Shown: positions 34,591-48,157, counted from the stretch's first letter. The stretch: 64,000 bases of DNA from Tragulus kanchil (GCA_022376925.1 JAIOJX010000025.1:138901301-138965300); one strand, 5' to 3'. Program-made: numbers and translations. The notes: generated by a model not told the origin, from the sequence alone.

Positions 34591-35159
34591 AGATAAAAAG
34601 TGTTCGCGGGGCCCCTGATCTGGGGCAGTGAGAGGAAACGTCTGCCGCGCCCTCCGCGCCCTGAGGCTTTAAGGAAGGAGTGGAGGAAGAGCGGCGGTGA
34701 TTTTGAAAAACCACCTTTCAAACGCTTCCTCCAGGGAGAGGGAGCTGCCCTGGCGACAGTCCTGACGGATCGCGAGGCTGGCCGCCCGGTTCCGCGGCGG
34801 GACGCCTCACCCTGCGAGTCCTGCTGCCTCTACAGCGGCTTAGCGCTTTGCAGCCTCTCCAGGGAGGGCGGTGCGCCCCACACCTCCTTCAGAGAAAAGG
34901 CCCACAGGACAGAAGCTCCTTCTCAAAGTTGGGGAAATGGGGGCGGCGCTTTTCATCTCTCCCTTTTACAGAGGTGGAGACAGGTCCGCAGCGCTTTACC
35001 CCTGCCGTTCCCAGGGTCAGGGACTGAGGCTCAAGGAGAAATTTCTACCTGAGGGCTTGTGTGAGTCACCCTGCCACCTCCTCCACCCAAGATTTTTCTA
35101 ACTAATGCTGTAGATCTTGGATTAATCCGGCTGATTACTGCCCAGCGTGGCCTGGACAT

Positions 35160-35196
35160 GGCTCATCGTGAAGTAGAGCCCACTTCACGATGAGCC
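35160..35196. repeat. Perfect inverted repeat, duplicate of 34047-34083
   Basis: Same hairpin carried by tandem duplication 10; both arms are intact. Confidence 0.85.
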
Positions 35197-35496
35197 TTCC
35201 TAGATGACGACTTCTAAGATAGAGCCCAAACCCACCTGAGGAGGATCATCAGCACCTGTCTTAAATCAGACACCCCTGTGATTGTACTAAAAATAACTAA
35301 AGTTGAGAGAAGTGGTCCTTTACCAGTTTCAAGGTCTCCTGTATTATCTTGCTTTAGAGTCAAACATTGCTCCAGCAGATTTGGGGTAATATGACTTCCT
35401 GCTGCATCTCTCACACCTAGGTAGCCTCTGAAATGGAGCCAAAAACTGGCAGATGTGCACCCCTCCCCTCTGCCCAACTTAAGATGTATTGAGATG

Positions 35497-35704
35497 TCGG
35501 CCACCTGATGTGAAAAACGGACTCTTCGGAAAGAGTCTGATGCTGGAAAAAGTAGAAGGCAGAAGGCGAAGGGAACAACAGATAATGAGATGGTTTGATG
35601 GCCCCACCAAATGAGCAGGCTTCAGGAGGTGGTGAAGGACAGGGAAGCCTGGCGTGCTGCAGTCCGTGGACTTGCAGAGTCAGACACGACTGAGTAACTG
35701 AAGT
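35497..35704 (+). mobile_element. BovB 3' fragment, duplicate of 34383-34590
   Basis: Same element carried by tandem duplication 10. Confidence 0.85.
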
Positions 35705-37934
35705 AAACTGAGATATAGGAAGTTAGAGTGTTCAAGTTCTTGGCTGAGGACCAGGGACAGACAGGTCAGGCCTTGCCATGGCTGACAGTAACAGACAAGC
35801 ACATGTGTGGAAATCACACTGGTTTGTTGTTTTAACAAACAATTGCAAAATCAGCCAGCGCAATCCTGAGCATGTTTAATGTGGTTTGTCCCCGGGGATG
35901 AGCCACCCTCCACTGAGCAGCCTGCACAATGTCCCCAATGCTGTGACAATCTTTTCTATGGTGGCCCGCTCTCTGGGCTCCCTGAATATCTTTCCCTCTC
36001 CTCTTGGTCTCTTGAAGAAGCTCTCAGGTGAGACAAGAAGCCATTCCAACTGTGAGAGATTCAGGGCTCAAACCAGTTGTCAGGTCACAGTGAAATCTCC
36101 GCGTTGTTAGGGAGTTCTGTGCTCTGCCACTTTAAAATCTGTCCCAGTGATGGCTGGCACCGTACTGAGGCAGGATGGGGTCCAGTCAAGAGGTAAATGC
36201 CTCTTCTGTTGGTACCTATCTCCCTCTTTCTTTGGCACAGAGTGTCGAAGCTGGAAAGAACCTTGGTAGAAAGCCTTGGCTTCCGTTTCAGTACTGTGCT
36301 CTTCTAGACCCTTCTCAGCAGGCCATCCTGTACTTTAGTTTGGCAGAACAAATCAGCCAGGGGCTTTTTAATATTTTGAATGGGCATTGACTGACCTCAT
36401 AGGATACCAACTCCAGTCAAAGCTGTCCACTGGAACCACCCACCACTGCTCATTTTGCCTGAAAAAAACACAGGCTAAAGGAAATGGCTGCCACTAATTT
36501 TATTGCTTGCCCTTGAAAGAGTCCATCTATTTCCAGTGACACAGTTAACGTTGGCTCTTCCAGGAAAATATTTGCTGTTTCTTTGTAGAATCCTCAGTCT
36601 TTCAGAAGTGTTCGTCAAATGCCTAGATTTCTAAACTAGACTCAGATTCAAGAACTGCTCTATGTGTATGTCTCTCTTTTGTTTCTTAATCACTATTATT
36701 ATTATTTCATTCAATATTGACTCACATTCTTAATCAGATGCATTTTCTCTCATATTTTTATGGCTTTCTGTTACAGGACTTTGTATGAGAATTCGTGGAT
36801 AGGTCCGTTCACAATGCCTGAGTAACTGAAGTAAACTGAGATATAGGAAGTTAGAGTGTTCAAGTTCTTGGCTGAGGACCAGGTACAGACAGGTCAGGCC
36901 TTGCCATGGCTGACAGTAACAGACAAGCACATGTGTGGAAATCACGCTGGTTTGTTGTTTTAACAAACAATTGCAAAATCAGCCAGCGCAATCCTGAGCA
37001 TGTTTAATGTGGTTTGTCCCCGGGGATGAGCCACCCTCCACTGAGCAGCCTGCACAATGTCCCCAATGCTGTGACAATCTTTTCTATGGTGGCCCGCTCT
37101 CTGGGCTCCCTGAATATCTTTCCCTCTCCTCTTGGTCTCTTGAAGAAGCTCTCAGGTGAGACAAGAAGCCATTCCAACTGTGAGAGATTCAGGGCTCAAA
37201 CCAGTTGTCAGGTCACAGTGAAATCTCCGCGTTGTTAGGGAGTTCTGTGCTCTGCCACTTTAAAATCTGTCCCAGTGATGGCTGGCACCGTACTGAGGCA
37301 GGATGGGGTCCAGTCAAGAGGTAAATGCCTCTTCTGTTGGTACCTATCTCCCTCTTTCTTTGGCACAGAGTGTCGAAGCTGGAAAGAACCTTGGTAGAAA
37401 GCCTTGGCTTCCGTTTCAGTACTGTGCTCTTCTATACCCTTCTCTGCAGGCCATCCTGTGCTGTAGTTTTGCAGAACAAATCAGCCGGGGGCTTTTTAAT
37501 ATTTTGAATGGGCATTGACTGACCTCATAGGATACCAACTCCAGTCAAAGCTGTCCACTGGAACCACCCACCACTGCTCATTTTGCCTGAAAAAAACACA
37601 GGCTAAAGGAAATGGCTGCCACTAATTTTATTGCTTGCCCTTGAAAGAGTCCATCTATTTCCAGTGACACAGTTAACGTTGGCTCTTCCAGGAAAATATT
37701 TGCTGTTTCTTTGTAGAATCCTCAGTCTTTCAGAAGTGTTCGTCAAATGCCTAGATTTCTAAACTAGACTCAGATTCAAGAACTGCTCTATGTGTATGTC
37801 TCTCTTTTGTTTCTTAATCACTATTATTATTATTTCATTCAATATTGACTCACATTCTTAATCAGGTGCATTTTCTCTCATATTTTTATGGCTTTCTGTT
37901 ACAGGACTTTGTATGAGAATTCATGGATAGGTCC
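35690..37934 (+). repeat. Tandem duplication 11 (unit 1128 nt)
   Basis: 35690..36817 is repeated by 36818..37934 with a handful of base changes (for example 36308-36340 versus 37436-37468). The content is otherwise unassigned. Confidence 0.95.
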
Positions 37935-38483
37935 ACTTGACTTTAAAACACTCCTTGGGTCAATTGACTGAGGGCAGTTAGACTTGGCTAGCCACTGTGG
38001 GAGGACCATTTGAAAGTACCTACTCCTTTAAGGTACACCAACCAAACAAACTTGATTTCTAGAAATAAGGATGGAAGGCCTAACCACGATAGAGACGCCT
38101 ACCTTTTGTTTCTCCACAAAACTCAGTCTTTGTTGTCTCATGTGGCTTTGGTTGACGCGTGAGTGCTGCTGCTCCTCCCTGTCTTCTCTTCCTCTTTCTT
38201 TCGAAGGAAATTTATAAATCCTCTCACACTAGTAACCTTAGCCTTACAAAACTTCTCAACTCTTTCCAGTAAGGAAACTGTTGAAAAATATCTCTGAAGG
38301 TAGTCTAAACAATGTCAGATGAAAAGAACTAAAAATATTTTAAAGCTTGTTAAACTTTAATCTTAGCACAAGTTGTATTGTTGCTATGGATATTAATGTC
38401 TTATGAAACATTCAGAGAGTAATTTGTCCTGTGGTTGTGTTTTCTTTTGTGGTTGCAGGAAGACAATGCATAAGTGAAAACTG
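35710..38483. other. Unassigned DNA, mostly duplication 11
   Basis: No SINE or gene recognised over 2.7 kb (1.6 kb if collapsed). Short frames occur in pairs because of the duplication. Confidence 0.5.
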
Positions 38484-38762
38484 CTGGGTTTTAAAATTTT
38501 TTTTAAATTTCAGTGCTGGGGTAGACTGCTGTGCCAATTTGATAGCTTTCCCTTTGTCTCCTAATCCTATGGTCATTTATTTTAAAAAGGCATCTATCTA
38601 TATGAACCAGTTCATGGAGAATGCTACTAACTGGAACCTGTGGCCATCTTTCTGGGCTCACATTTGCCATCTTCTCCTCCCCTTCCCAGCCATTCCGACC
38701 TCTTTGTAATATCGCTAATACCAGACTAAGAGAAGAAGGTTAACAGTGGAATGGGACATCCT

Positions 38763-38925
38763 GGGTGTCCCTGGTGGTCCAGTGGCTGAGAATCCTCGTT
38801 CCCAATGCAGGGGGCCCGAGTTCGATTCTTGATCAGACAACTAGATCTCATAAGCCACAACTGAAAAGTCCCATATAGTGCAACTAAGACCCAGGACAGA
38901 CAAACAGAAAAAAATTTTTAAGAAG
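38763..38925 (+). mobile_element. CHR-type SINE
   Basis: GTCCCTGGTGGTCCAGTGGC head, GAGTTCGATTCTTGATCAG B-box region, AAGACCCAGGACAGACAAAC tail. Duplicate at 39925-40087. Confidence 0.85.
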
Positions 38926-39660
38926 AAAAGGCTATCAATGGTAGATAGTCCTCATAAACAGTCCCCATGGTGAGCTGACAAAACAAAGCAAACAGATGGA
39001 TCATTCTTTAGGGCCACCTCCTAGTTTACTTTAGTCTGTATCTCCTTTTTGCTCACTGTGAACTTTCTGGAAGCAATGGGCTCTTGAAGCATTCTGTATT
39101 TTTCTTAGTGAGAAAAATAATAGTCCACTATTTCCCCAAGGAAAGTGGTGAGTCTTTGGAAGTGGATAGAGTTTTCTTACTTGTCACTTACTGGATAAAG
39201 TGCAGGCGGCATCTCCGAACTTGTCAATGTCTCTCAGAAATTGACAAAAAGGAGTGGAGTATTGATGAACTTCCTTGGGCTAATGCAAGGCTGTGTTAAA
39301 AGAAAGGACTTTTTTTTTGTTTGTTCATAACCTGGTGGTTAATGTCCTTAGGCTTAGAACAGCAGGTCTCTTGCCTGTGGGGCCTGTAGAAATGTCCATG
39401 ACCACTCCAGACCTCCTGAACCCAAACTGCACTGTATGAAGCCAGGTTGGCAGAGATACAAAAAGTATTCTCTCACAAGATTTTGAAACGTAATCATTAA
39501 TATCAACTATAAACGTTTAGAATGTCTTATACCTTACACTGTAAAGATGCTTTAACGTATCTTCCAGCTCTGATGCTCTAGATCATCTCAACACTTTGAG
39601 CCGGGGGAGATTAAAAAAATCTATTAAATCTTGTTTGAAATATAGCTGTTTTCTGGGTTC
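38926..39660. other. Unassigned DNA in duplication 12
   Basis: No known repeat or gene; repeated at 40088-40767. Confidence 0.5.
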
Positions 39661-39924
39661 TTAAAATTTTTTAAATTTCAGTCTGGGGTAGACTGCTGTG
39701 CCAATTTGATAGCTTTCCTTTGTCTCCTAATCCTATGGTCATTTATTTTAAAAGGCATCTATCTATATGAACCAGTTCATGGAGAATGCTACTAACTGGA
39801 ACCTGTGGCCATCTTTCTGGGCTCACATTTGCCATCTTCTCCTCCCTTCCCAGCCATTCCGACCTCTTTGTAATATCGCTAATACCAGACTAAGAGAAGA
39901 AGGTTAACAGTGGAATGGGACATC

Positions 39925-40087
39925 CTGGGTGTCCCTGGTGGTCCAGTGGCTGAGAATCCTCGTTCCCAATGCAGGGGGCCCGAGTTCGATTCTTGATCAG
40001 GCAACTAGATCTCATAAGCCACAACTGAAAAGTCCCATATAGTGCAACTAAGACCCAGGACAGACAAACAGAAAAAAATTTTTAAGA
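39925..40087 (+). mobile_element. CHR-type SINE, duplicate of 38763-38925
   Basis: Same element carried by tandem duplication 12. Confidence 0.85.
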
Positions 40088-40962
40088 AGAAAAGGCTATC
40101 AATGGTAGATAGTCCTCATAAACAGTCCCCATGGTGAGCTGACAAAACAAAGCAAACAGATGGATCATTCTTTAGGGCCACCTCCTAGTTTACTTTAGTC
40201 TGTATCTCCTTTTTGCTCACTGTGAACTTTCTGGAAGCAATGGGCTCTTGAAGCATTCTGTATTTTTCTTAGTGAGAAAAATAATAGTCCACTATTTCCC
40301 CAAGGAAAGTGATGAGTCTTTGGAAGTGGATAGAGTTTTCTTACTTGTCACTTACTGGATAAAGTGCAGGCGGCATCTCCGAACTTGTCAATGTCTCTCA
40401 GAAATTGACAAAAAGGAGTGGAGTATTGATGAACTTCCTTGGGCTAATGCAAGGCTGTGTTAAAAGAAAGGACTTTTTTTTTGTTTGTTCATAACCTGGT
40501 GGTTAATGTCCTTAGGCTTAGAACAGCAGGTCTCTTGCCTGTGGGGCCTGTAGAAATGTCCATGACCACTCCAGACCTCCTGAACCCAAACTGCACTGTA
40601 TGAAGCCAGGTTGGCAGAGATACAAAAAGTATTCTCTCACAAGATTTTGCAACGTAATCGTTAATATCAACTATAAACGTTTAGAATGTCTTATACCTTA
40701 CACTGTAAAGATGCTTTAACGTATCTTCCAGCTCTGATGCTCTAGATCATCTCAACACTTTGAGCCGAGAGTAGGTTGAGGTAGTTAAAAAAATACATTG
40801 GAGAAGAAATTTAGACATTACACTATTTATCTTTTGTCTATATGGTCAGGAAATTGTCTTTAAAATTATGAAGTATTAAGAGAAATGTCACCATGCTTTC
40901 AAAAACTCAGAAATAATATAAAACCCTTTAAAAAATTTTTTCAAACAGAACATATACTTGGG

Positions 40963-41240
40963 TTTCCCTGATGGTTCAGTGGTTAAGAATCCACCTTGCA
41001 ATGCAAGGGATATGGGTTTGATCCCTGGTCTGGAAAGATCCCACATGCCATGGAGCAACTAAGCTCGTGCACCACAACTACTGAGTCTGTGCTCTAGAGC
41101 CTGTGCTCTGCAACAAAACACCACAATGACAAGCCTGAGCACACCACGACAAAGAGTAATAACTCTTGCTCACCACAACTAGAAAAAGCCCTTGCACAGC
41201 AACAAAAGACCCACTACAGCCAAAAAACAAGATAAGTCTT
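40963..41240 (+). mobile_element. CHR-2 SINE, full length
   Basis: Head GGTTTCCCTGATGGTTCAGT, GTGCACCACAACTACTGAGT middle, CTCACCACAACTAGAAAAAG and CCACTACAGCCAAAAAACAA tail: the classic cetartiodactyl CHR-2 layout. Confidence 0.92.
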
Positions 41241-41274
41241 AAAAAAAAATTATCTTTTGTTTCAATTTTTTTGT

Positions 41275-41338
41275 CTCTTTTTTAAAATTGGAGTATGATT
41301 GCTTTACAATGTTGTGTTAGTTTCTGCTGTACAACTAA
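41275..41338 (-). mobile_element. L1 3' UTR fragment
   Basis: TTGCTTTACAATGTTGTGTT and AGTTTCTGCTGTACAACTAA are the reverse of the ruminant L1 3' end. Confidence 0.75.
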
Positions 41339-41375
<37 letters not shown>

Positions 41376-41376
41376 C
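41339..41376 (+). repeat. (TG)n(TA)n microsatellite
   Basis: An alternating TG run passes directly into a TA run, at the position where L1 3' ends carry such a tract. Confidence 0.9.
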
Positions 41377-42119
41377 CCCATCCCTCTTAGAAAAACATGT
41401 GCATGTGTTGAGATTAGAGCTTCAGAAAGCAGGTCTTTGGTCCCACTTGCCCTCTGCAATGGCCCATACTGTCTGTGACATGTGCTTCTCTCTGAATCTC
41501 CAACTTCTACTTAAAAAAAAAAATTTGTAACATATAGTGGGACTATATGTGACCTTGTTCAATATTGTCCAAGTCTCCTGTAAATCTGTTATCATACTTT
41601 CCTAATTTAAACAAATTAAAATTAAAAAGAAGAAAGCTGGTCATCAAAAGCAAACTTCCTTCCACCTTATTACCATACAAATTTCCATGCTTGATTTAGA
41701 AGCCAAAGATTACAGTGCAAGAGGTTTGCCAACCTTGATAAATGGTTGCCCTTCTCTAAATTCTTAAGTTTTCCAGTGAGGGAAATGGTCAAGTTTAAGT
41801 TATCATTTATATGGACAATTTATAAACTATAGACAAGTTAAAAACTGAACATTAGATTATGGATATACTGTACACACTTGGCATCACACACTTGCTATCT
41901 TTAGATAAATAAGATTCCAAATCTAAACAGCAAAGGACATATTTAATGCTATATTGATTCCAATTTTACATGTTAAAGAAAAAGAAGAAAATACAACAAA
42001 ATGTTAATGGTGTTTATATCTAGATTGTGGAACTTACAGATGACCTAAAATTTCTCTTTATATTTTTCTGTTTTTTCATATTTATTACCTTGAAATTAAA
42101 AGATTCAAATTTAAAAAAA
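41377..42119. other. AT-rich unassigned DNA
   Basis: AT-rich with A runs; no gene. It could be old L1-derived sequence but nothing diagnostic was seen. Confidence 0.45.
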
Positions 42120-42850
42120 AATTATTATTCTTTTTACAATTAGTTCTATTGCATATGTATGAATCCCTCAAAGAACTTCTGAAAAAGTTTTTCTGTTTTT
42201 GAGATCTATAAAAATGCTGTCATACTATATATAATTCTTCTGTGAATTGCTTTGTTCATCAACATGATTCCAAGATTCACTCATATCTCAGCATGTAGAG
42301 AAGTTCATTCATATTTGATGCTATTTCCATTTAGTGAACATACTACAATGCATTTATGTCTTTTCCAGTTGCTAGATATTTGGGTTGTTTCCAGTGTTTT
42401 GCTACTATGAACACTGCCTCTCTGAACATTTTTGTATATGTCCTCAAAAGCACATATAGGAAAATTTCTCTAGGAGTGAAACTGGCCATAAGGTATGAGA
42501 CTAATAGCTTTACAATATTATACCAACTTGTTTTCCAAAATTGTTGAACAAAACTATTCCTCAGACATACACTATTGATACCATGCATAAAATAGGGTAA
42601 CTAATGAGAACCTAAATGGGAGGGCAATCCAAAAAACAGGGAATATATATATGTATAGCTGATTCATTTTGCCACACAACAGGAACTAACCCAACATTGT
42701 AAACCAACTATACTCCAACTATAACTGTACTTAAAATTAAAAATTAATTTAAAAAAAATTGCAATTTTAAAAAAACTATACTGCTACCAGCAACCGATAG
42801 AATTTATACTCTACATTCTCACAAACACTTATATTGTCAAACTTCTTAAT
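42120..42850. mobile_element. L1-derived 3' sequences
   Basis: TTTGGGTTGTTTCCAGTGTT and TCTAGGAGTGAAACTGGCCA resemble L1M 3' DNA. At 42655-42735 GCTGATTCATTTTGCCACAC and TTGTAAACCAACTATACTCC are the end of a younger ruminant L1 inserted in it. Confidence 0.65.
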
Positions 42851-43476
42851 TTTTTTCCTGAATTATTAGAGATTCTTTTTGCCCATGAATAATATTTAAA
42901 CCTTCTTGAAGCTATTTATGTTTCCATTCCGCTTAACTTCTTGAGGCTAAAAGTTTCCATACATTTTTTTGTTTACTGTAAAAAAAGTATTTCCTGCTCC
43001 AGCGCAGAAGGAGATTTGAGATATTTTTGGGGGAGTTTAGGCTAGCTTGGTTTCCAGGCTAGCTTGTTATTTCCATTGATCACCAAAAACAATACGAAAG
43101 AAGGATGGAAAGCTAATTACAGAAGACCTTTTGTTTGTATAATGCTAAAAATGTTACTATCTTACCTTCTACAGAACTCCTGGGAGTTAGGACCTGATCC
43201 TGCACTTAAAAAAACACGTTAACCGTATCATTTTATTGTTCCCTCGCCCTTAAAGCAAATATCAAAGTCTCCAGGTGAAAACCACGGAGATGGATTTTAA
43301 ATAAGTGAACAAGGAAGGCGAAAGGATGTAGAGATAGGCAGGAAACATAAAAAGAGAGATCATTCGGCTGTGGGCTTCAAATAGGATATGCACATGTGAG
43401 ATCAGATACTGTGCTCAGGTGTTTGAACTGCAGTATCATGATCAGGAATGCTGCGCTCCAGTTCAAATGCAGGTTG

Positions 43477-43829
43477 CTGTTCAGTTCTGTTCAGTCACTC
43501 AGTCGTGGCTGCCTGTCTGTAACTCCATGAACTGTAGCATGCCAGGTTTCCCTGTACTTCATCATTTCCCAGAGTTTGCTCAAACTCACGTCCATCAACT
43601 CAGTGATGCCATCCAACCACCTTGTCCTCTGTCATCCCCTTCTCCTTCTGCCTTCTATTTTCCCCAGCATCAGGGTCTTTTCCAATGAGTCGTCTTTGGA
43701 TCAGGTGGCCTAAGTATTGGAGTTTCAGCTTAAGCCTCAGTCCTTACAATGGATATTCAGGGTTGATTAGGACTGACGGGTTTGATCTCCTTGCTGTTAG
43801 TTCTTCAGTTTTGCTCACAATCCTCTCTT
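43477..43829 (-). mobile_element. BovB LINE fragment
   Basis: Antisense BovB 3' region: CAGTTCTGTTCAGTCACTCA, CAACTCAGTGATGCCATCCA and GCATCAGGGTCTTTTCCAAT. No intact reading frame of the element. Duplicate at 44597-44949. Confidence 0.88.
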
Positions 43830-44596
43830 AGAAATCAGAATGGGATTAGCCCTGTGCCGTGGTTGAGGAAGGTTAACTAACTTATCTACAGCATCAGAGG
43901 AAGACTCAGAATTGTACCTTTTATTCTGGCCACAGCTGTAAAGGCAGCTCTTGATGTCCTGAGTATTGTCAAACTTCTTAATTTTTTCCTGAATTATTAG
44001 AGATTCTTTTGCCCATGAATAATATTTAAACCTTCTTGAAGCTATTTATGTTTCCATTCGCTTAACTTCTTGAGGCTAAAAGTTTCCATACATTTTTGTT
44101 TACTGTAAAAGTATTTCCTGCTCCAGCAGAAGGAGATTTGAGATATTTTTGGGGAGTTTAGGCTAGCTTGGTTTCCAGGCTAGCTTGTTATTTCCATTGA
44201 TCACCAAAACAATACGAAAGAAGGATGGAAAGCTAATTACAGAAGACCTTTTGTTTGTATAATGCTAAAAATGTTACTATCTTACCTTCTACAGAACTCC
44301 TGGGAGTCAGGACCTGATCCTGCACTTAAAAAAATACATTAACCGTATCATTTTATTGTTCCCTCGCCCTTAAAGCAAATATCAAAGTCTCCAGGTGAAA
44401 ACCACGGAGATGGATTTTAAATAAGTGAACAAGGAAGGCGAAAGGATGTAGAGATAGGCAGGAAACATAAAAAGAGAGATCATTCGGCTGTGGGCTTCAA
44501 ATAGGATATGCACATGTGAGATCAGATACTGTGCTCAGGTGTTTGAACTGCAGTATCATGATCAGGAATGCTGCGCTCCAGTTCAAATGCAGGTTG

Positions 44597-44949
44597 CTGT
44601 TCAGTTCTGTTCAGTCACTCAGTCGTGGCTGCCTGTCTGTAACTCCATGAACTGTAGCATGCCAGGTTTCCCTGTACTTCATCATTTCCCAGAGTTTGCT
44701 CAAACTCACGTCCATCAACTCAGTGATGCCATCCAACCACCTTGTCCTCTGTCATCCCCTTCTCCTTCTGCCTTCTATTTTCCCCAGCATCAGGGTCTTT
44801 TCCAATGAGTCGTCTTTGGATCAGGTGGCCTAAGTATTGGAGTTTCAGCTTAAGCCTCAGTCCTTACAATGGATATTCAGGGTTGATTAGGACTGACGGG
44901 TTTGATCTCCTTGCTGTTAGTTCTTCAGTTTTGCTCACAATCCTCTCTT
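44597..44949 (-). mobile_element. BovB fragment, duplicate of 43477-43829
   Basis: Same element carried by tandem duplication 13; the two copies appear identical. Confidence 0.88.
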
Positions 44950-45083
44950 AGAAATCAGAATGGGATTAGCCCTGTGCCGTGGTTGAGGAAGGTTAACTAA
45001 CTTATCTACAGCATCAGAGGAAGACTCAGAATTGTACCTTTTATTCTGGCCACAGCTGTAAAGGCAGCTCTTGATGTCCTGAG

Positions 45084-45812
45084 CATTAAGATTGATGCCT
45101 ACTCGCAAAAATGCAGTCTCCTTAAAGTGTTCTATTGATGTCACAGAAATTATAAAATACAATGAAATCCCGTACTTGGATCTTTGAGTTCCAATTTTAG
45201 TCATGGTCTGTCCCTTTGGGGAAGAACTGGGCCTGGGGCAGCCAGGCCATGGCGGCCTGATTAGTCTCTCCAGCTTCTTTCCCTTAGCGGCTGTGGCAGC
45301 CCAACCCTCTTGCAGACCTCATCTCTTTTGAGAAAGCCCTAGAATCTACTTGGCACCAAGGCAACAGAGAGAATGCAATCACCCCTTTCAAGTTTTTGTT
45401 CTGACTCCACATTTGAAGTACACGTTGGGGAAACTTGTTCAAGTTTTCCTGGTAAGATCCAAGTTCTTAACTTTTGACCCAGTGGAACAACTATGGGCAC
45501 CCGCAGAACCATCTGCCAGCTCACAATGGCAAGCACACTGTTCTCCCAGAACATGCTGCCCTTGACTCCACGGGGCAGGAAGACTGAGTGCTTGTATTCA
45601 TGCCATTTCTACTGGTCGCCAGCAAGTCGGCCATTCCAAATACCTCTCATTCCTCCAAGTTTTGTCAAACAAAGGTGTCATCAGATTCGGTTTTCTGTCT
45701 TTAAGCCCTGCTCTGGGATTGCATATCTCTTAGTAGTTAAGCCAAGACTTTAAAATATGAATGCTGCCTTCTTTTAAGTTCTGCATATCCAATATGTGCT
45801 TTTATTTGCTAG
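45084..45812. other. Unassigned DNA
   Basis: No known repeat or gene recognised. Confidence 0.5.
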
Positions 45813-46025
45813 AACTTCCCTGATGACTCAGTGGTAAAGAATCCACCTGTAATGCAAGAGACACAGGAGACGGGGTTCAATTCCTGGGTCAGGAAGATCC
45901 CCTGGAGGAGGAAATGGCAACCCACTCTTGTATGCTTGCCTGGGAAATCCCATGGCCAGAGGAGCCTATTGGGCTGCAGTTTCTATGGGGTCACAAAGAA
46001 TCAGACACAACTGAGTGACTGAGCA
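45813..46025 (+). mobile_element. Bov-tA SINE
   Basis: ACTTCCCTGATGACTCAGTG head and complete Bov-A unit ending CACAACTGAGTGACTGAGCA. Confidence 0.9.
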
Positions 46026-46764
46026 CGCAGCACACCCGTGTGTATTTGCTAGTTCAGCTTAGTACTTTCCGGGTCCTTCTCTTTAGACTTGCTTTCCTCT
46101 TGCCTTAGAAGCTCCTTTGTTTCAGGAAACCCAGCAGAATTAAGAGCAAAATGAAATTTGAATTAATGTAGTCAAATGGTCAAATAATTAGAAATCCTGA
46201 GCACTAATCATTTGAAATATCACTTTGCTGAGTCTTCATTTCTTTCATGGGAAGATGGGGTATAACTTATACTTTCATCTACTGATGATCAAGCATTACT
46301 AGGACAGAAGATGAATTGTGAGGAAGTTAATAAGCATTCTATGAATTGATGAGTAGAATTTTTGAGGCTGTCTTGGCCTATGAGAATAATGACCAAATTG
46401 AAGTTGTTTTGAAATAATTTGTTCATGGGTTTGTCTTCCCCACCAAATTATAGGCTCTCCTGTGGTGGATGTGTCATCTCTTACACAGTTCCATTTCTCC
46501 AACATTCATTAGGTGTGTCTGCCACTCAGTAGGTGCTCAGTCTATTGAATTGAATATAACCAGCGGCATCTGGCATGACTTGATTTAGGACAAAAGTTGG
46601 GAAAACAGTGCTCTGTGTTTTCAACAATCAAGACCTGGCATGTTCAAAACCAAAACATAACTTAGGAAAAAATAACATTCTAGCCTCCCAATAATGCCCT
46701 CTGGTCTCACTGCCCCAAACAACACAGAGATGATTCATATTTTTGAGTCAGATACAGAAACCTC

Positions 46765-47045
46765 ACAACAACATATGTATTGAGTAATTATTATGTGCCA
46801 GGCACAGTCCTAAATGTCTTAGACATATTGACTCATTTAATAGTTAGAAGAAAAGTAGCACTGTGATAGGGTGCTCTTATTGTCTCTGTTCTATACGCGT
46901 GTAACCTGATGGAAACTTACATACCTTCCCTAAGGAGATGTGTATAACTTTCCCCAAGTCACAAATCAAGTAAGTGGCAGAGCAGGCATTAAAACCCAGA
47001 GAGTGTAACTTCCACATCCGTGTTTCTAAGCACTGCACTGCCTTT
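46765..47045 (-). mobile_element. MIR SINE
   Basis: Reverse MIR: TTATTATGTGCCAGGCACAG, ATTGACTCATTTAATAGTTA and AAGTCACAAATCAAGTAAGT. Duplicate at 47877-48157. Confidence 0.8.
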
Positions 47046-47876
47046 GTCTGCGCACCGAGTAGCTATGTAGCTAGAAGCACCCTGTTGGTTGGTTGTGGGA
47101 AGGCGGGCAGTAAGCTGAGTGGGGCACCGGAGCGAGGCTGCGTGCCTGCCTGCCGCTCCCATAGTTCAGCTTAGTACTTTCCGGGTCCTTCTCTTTAGAC
47201 TTGCTTTCCTCTTGCCTTAGAAGCTCCTTTGTTTCAGGAAACCCAGCAGAATTAAGAGCAAAATGAAATTTGAATTAATGTAGTCAAATGGTCAAATAAT
47301 TAGAAATCCTGAGCACTAATCATTTGAAATATCACTTTGCTGAGTCTTCATTTCTTTCATGGGAAGATGGGGTATAACTTATACTTTCATCTACTGATGA
47401 TCAAGCATTACTAGGACAGAAGATGAATTGTGAGGAAGTTAATAAGCATTCTATGAATTGATGAGTAGAATTTTTGAGGCTGTCTTGGCCTATGAGAATA
47501 ATGACCAAATTGAAGTTGTTTTGAAATAATTTGTTCATGGGTTTGTCTTCCCCACCAAATTATAGGCTCTCCTGTGGTGGATGTGTCATCTCTTATACAG
47601 TTCCATTTCTCCAACATTCATTAGGTGTGTCTGCCACTCAGTAGGTGCTCAGTCTATTGAATTGAATATAACCAGCGGCATCTGGCATGACTTGATTTAG
47701 GACAAAAGTTGGGAAAACAGTGCTCTGTGTTTTCAACAATCAAGACCTGGCATGTTCAAAACCAAAACATAACTTAGGAAAAAATAACATTCTAGCCTCC
47801 CAATAATGCCCTCTGGTCTCACTGCCCCAAACAACACAGAGATGATTCCTATTTTTGAGTCAGATACAGAAACCTC

Positions 47877-48157
47877 ACAACAACATATGTATTGAGTAAT
47901 TATTATGTGCCAGGCACAGTCCTAAATGTCTTAGACATATTGACTCATTTAATAGTTAGAAGAAAAGTAGCACTGTGATAGGGTGCTCTTATTGTCTCTG
48001 TTCTATACGCGTGTAACCTGATGGAAACTTACATACCTTCCCTAAGGAGATGTGTATAACTTTCCCCAAGTCACAAATCAAGTAAGTGGCAGAGCAGGCA
48101 TTAAAACCCAGAGAGTGTAACTTCCACATCCGTGTTTCTAAGCACTGCACTGCCTTT
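47877..48157 (-). mobile_element. MIR SINE, duplicate of 46765-47045
   Basis: Same element carried by tandem duplication 14. Confidence 0.8.

Larger units (their letters stand above)
33492..35704 (+). repeat. Tandem duplication 10 (unit 1113 nt)
   Basis: 33492..34604 is repeated by 34605..35704. It contains a BovB 3' fragment and a perfect 15-bp hairpin in both copies. Its first 150 nt also occur at 32325 through duplication 9. Confidence 0.95.
38484..40767 (+). repeat. Tandem duplication 12 (unit 1169 nt)
   Basis: 38484..39652 is repeated by 39653..40767. Many of the differences are homopolymer lengths at the start of the unit. It contains a CHR SINE. Confidence 0.95.
42832..45083 (+). repeat. 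Tandem duplication 13 (unit 1132 nt)
   Basis: 42832..43963 is repeated by 43964..45083. The first 200 nt of the two copies differ by several single-base homopolymer indels. A BovB fragment is inside both. Confidence 0.95.

Noticed and set aside
34101..34721. Minus-strand frame of 206 codons
   Set aside because: It joins a BovB tail to unassigned DNA across the junction of a tandem duplication and has no coding signature.
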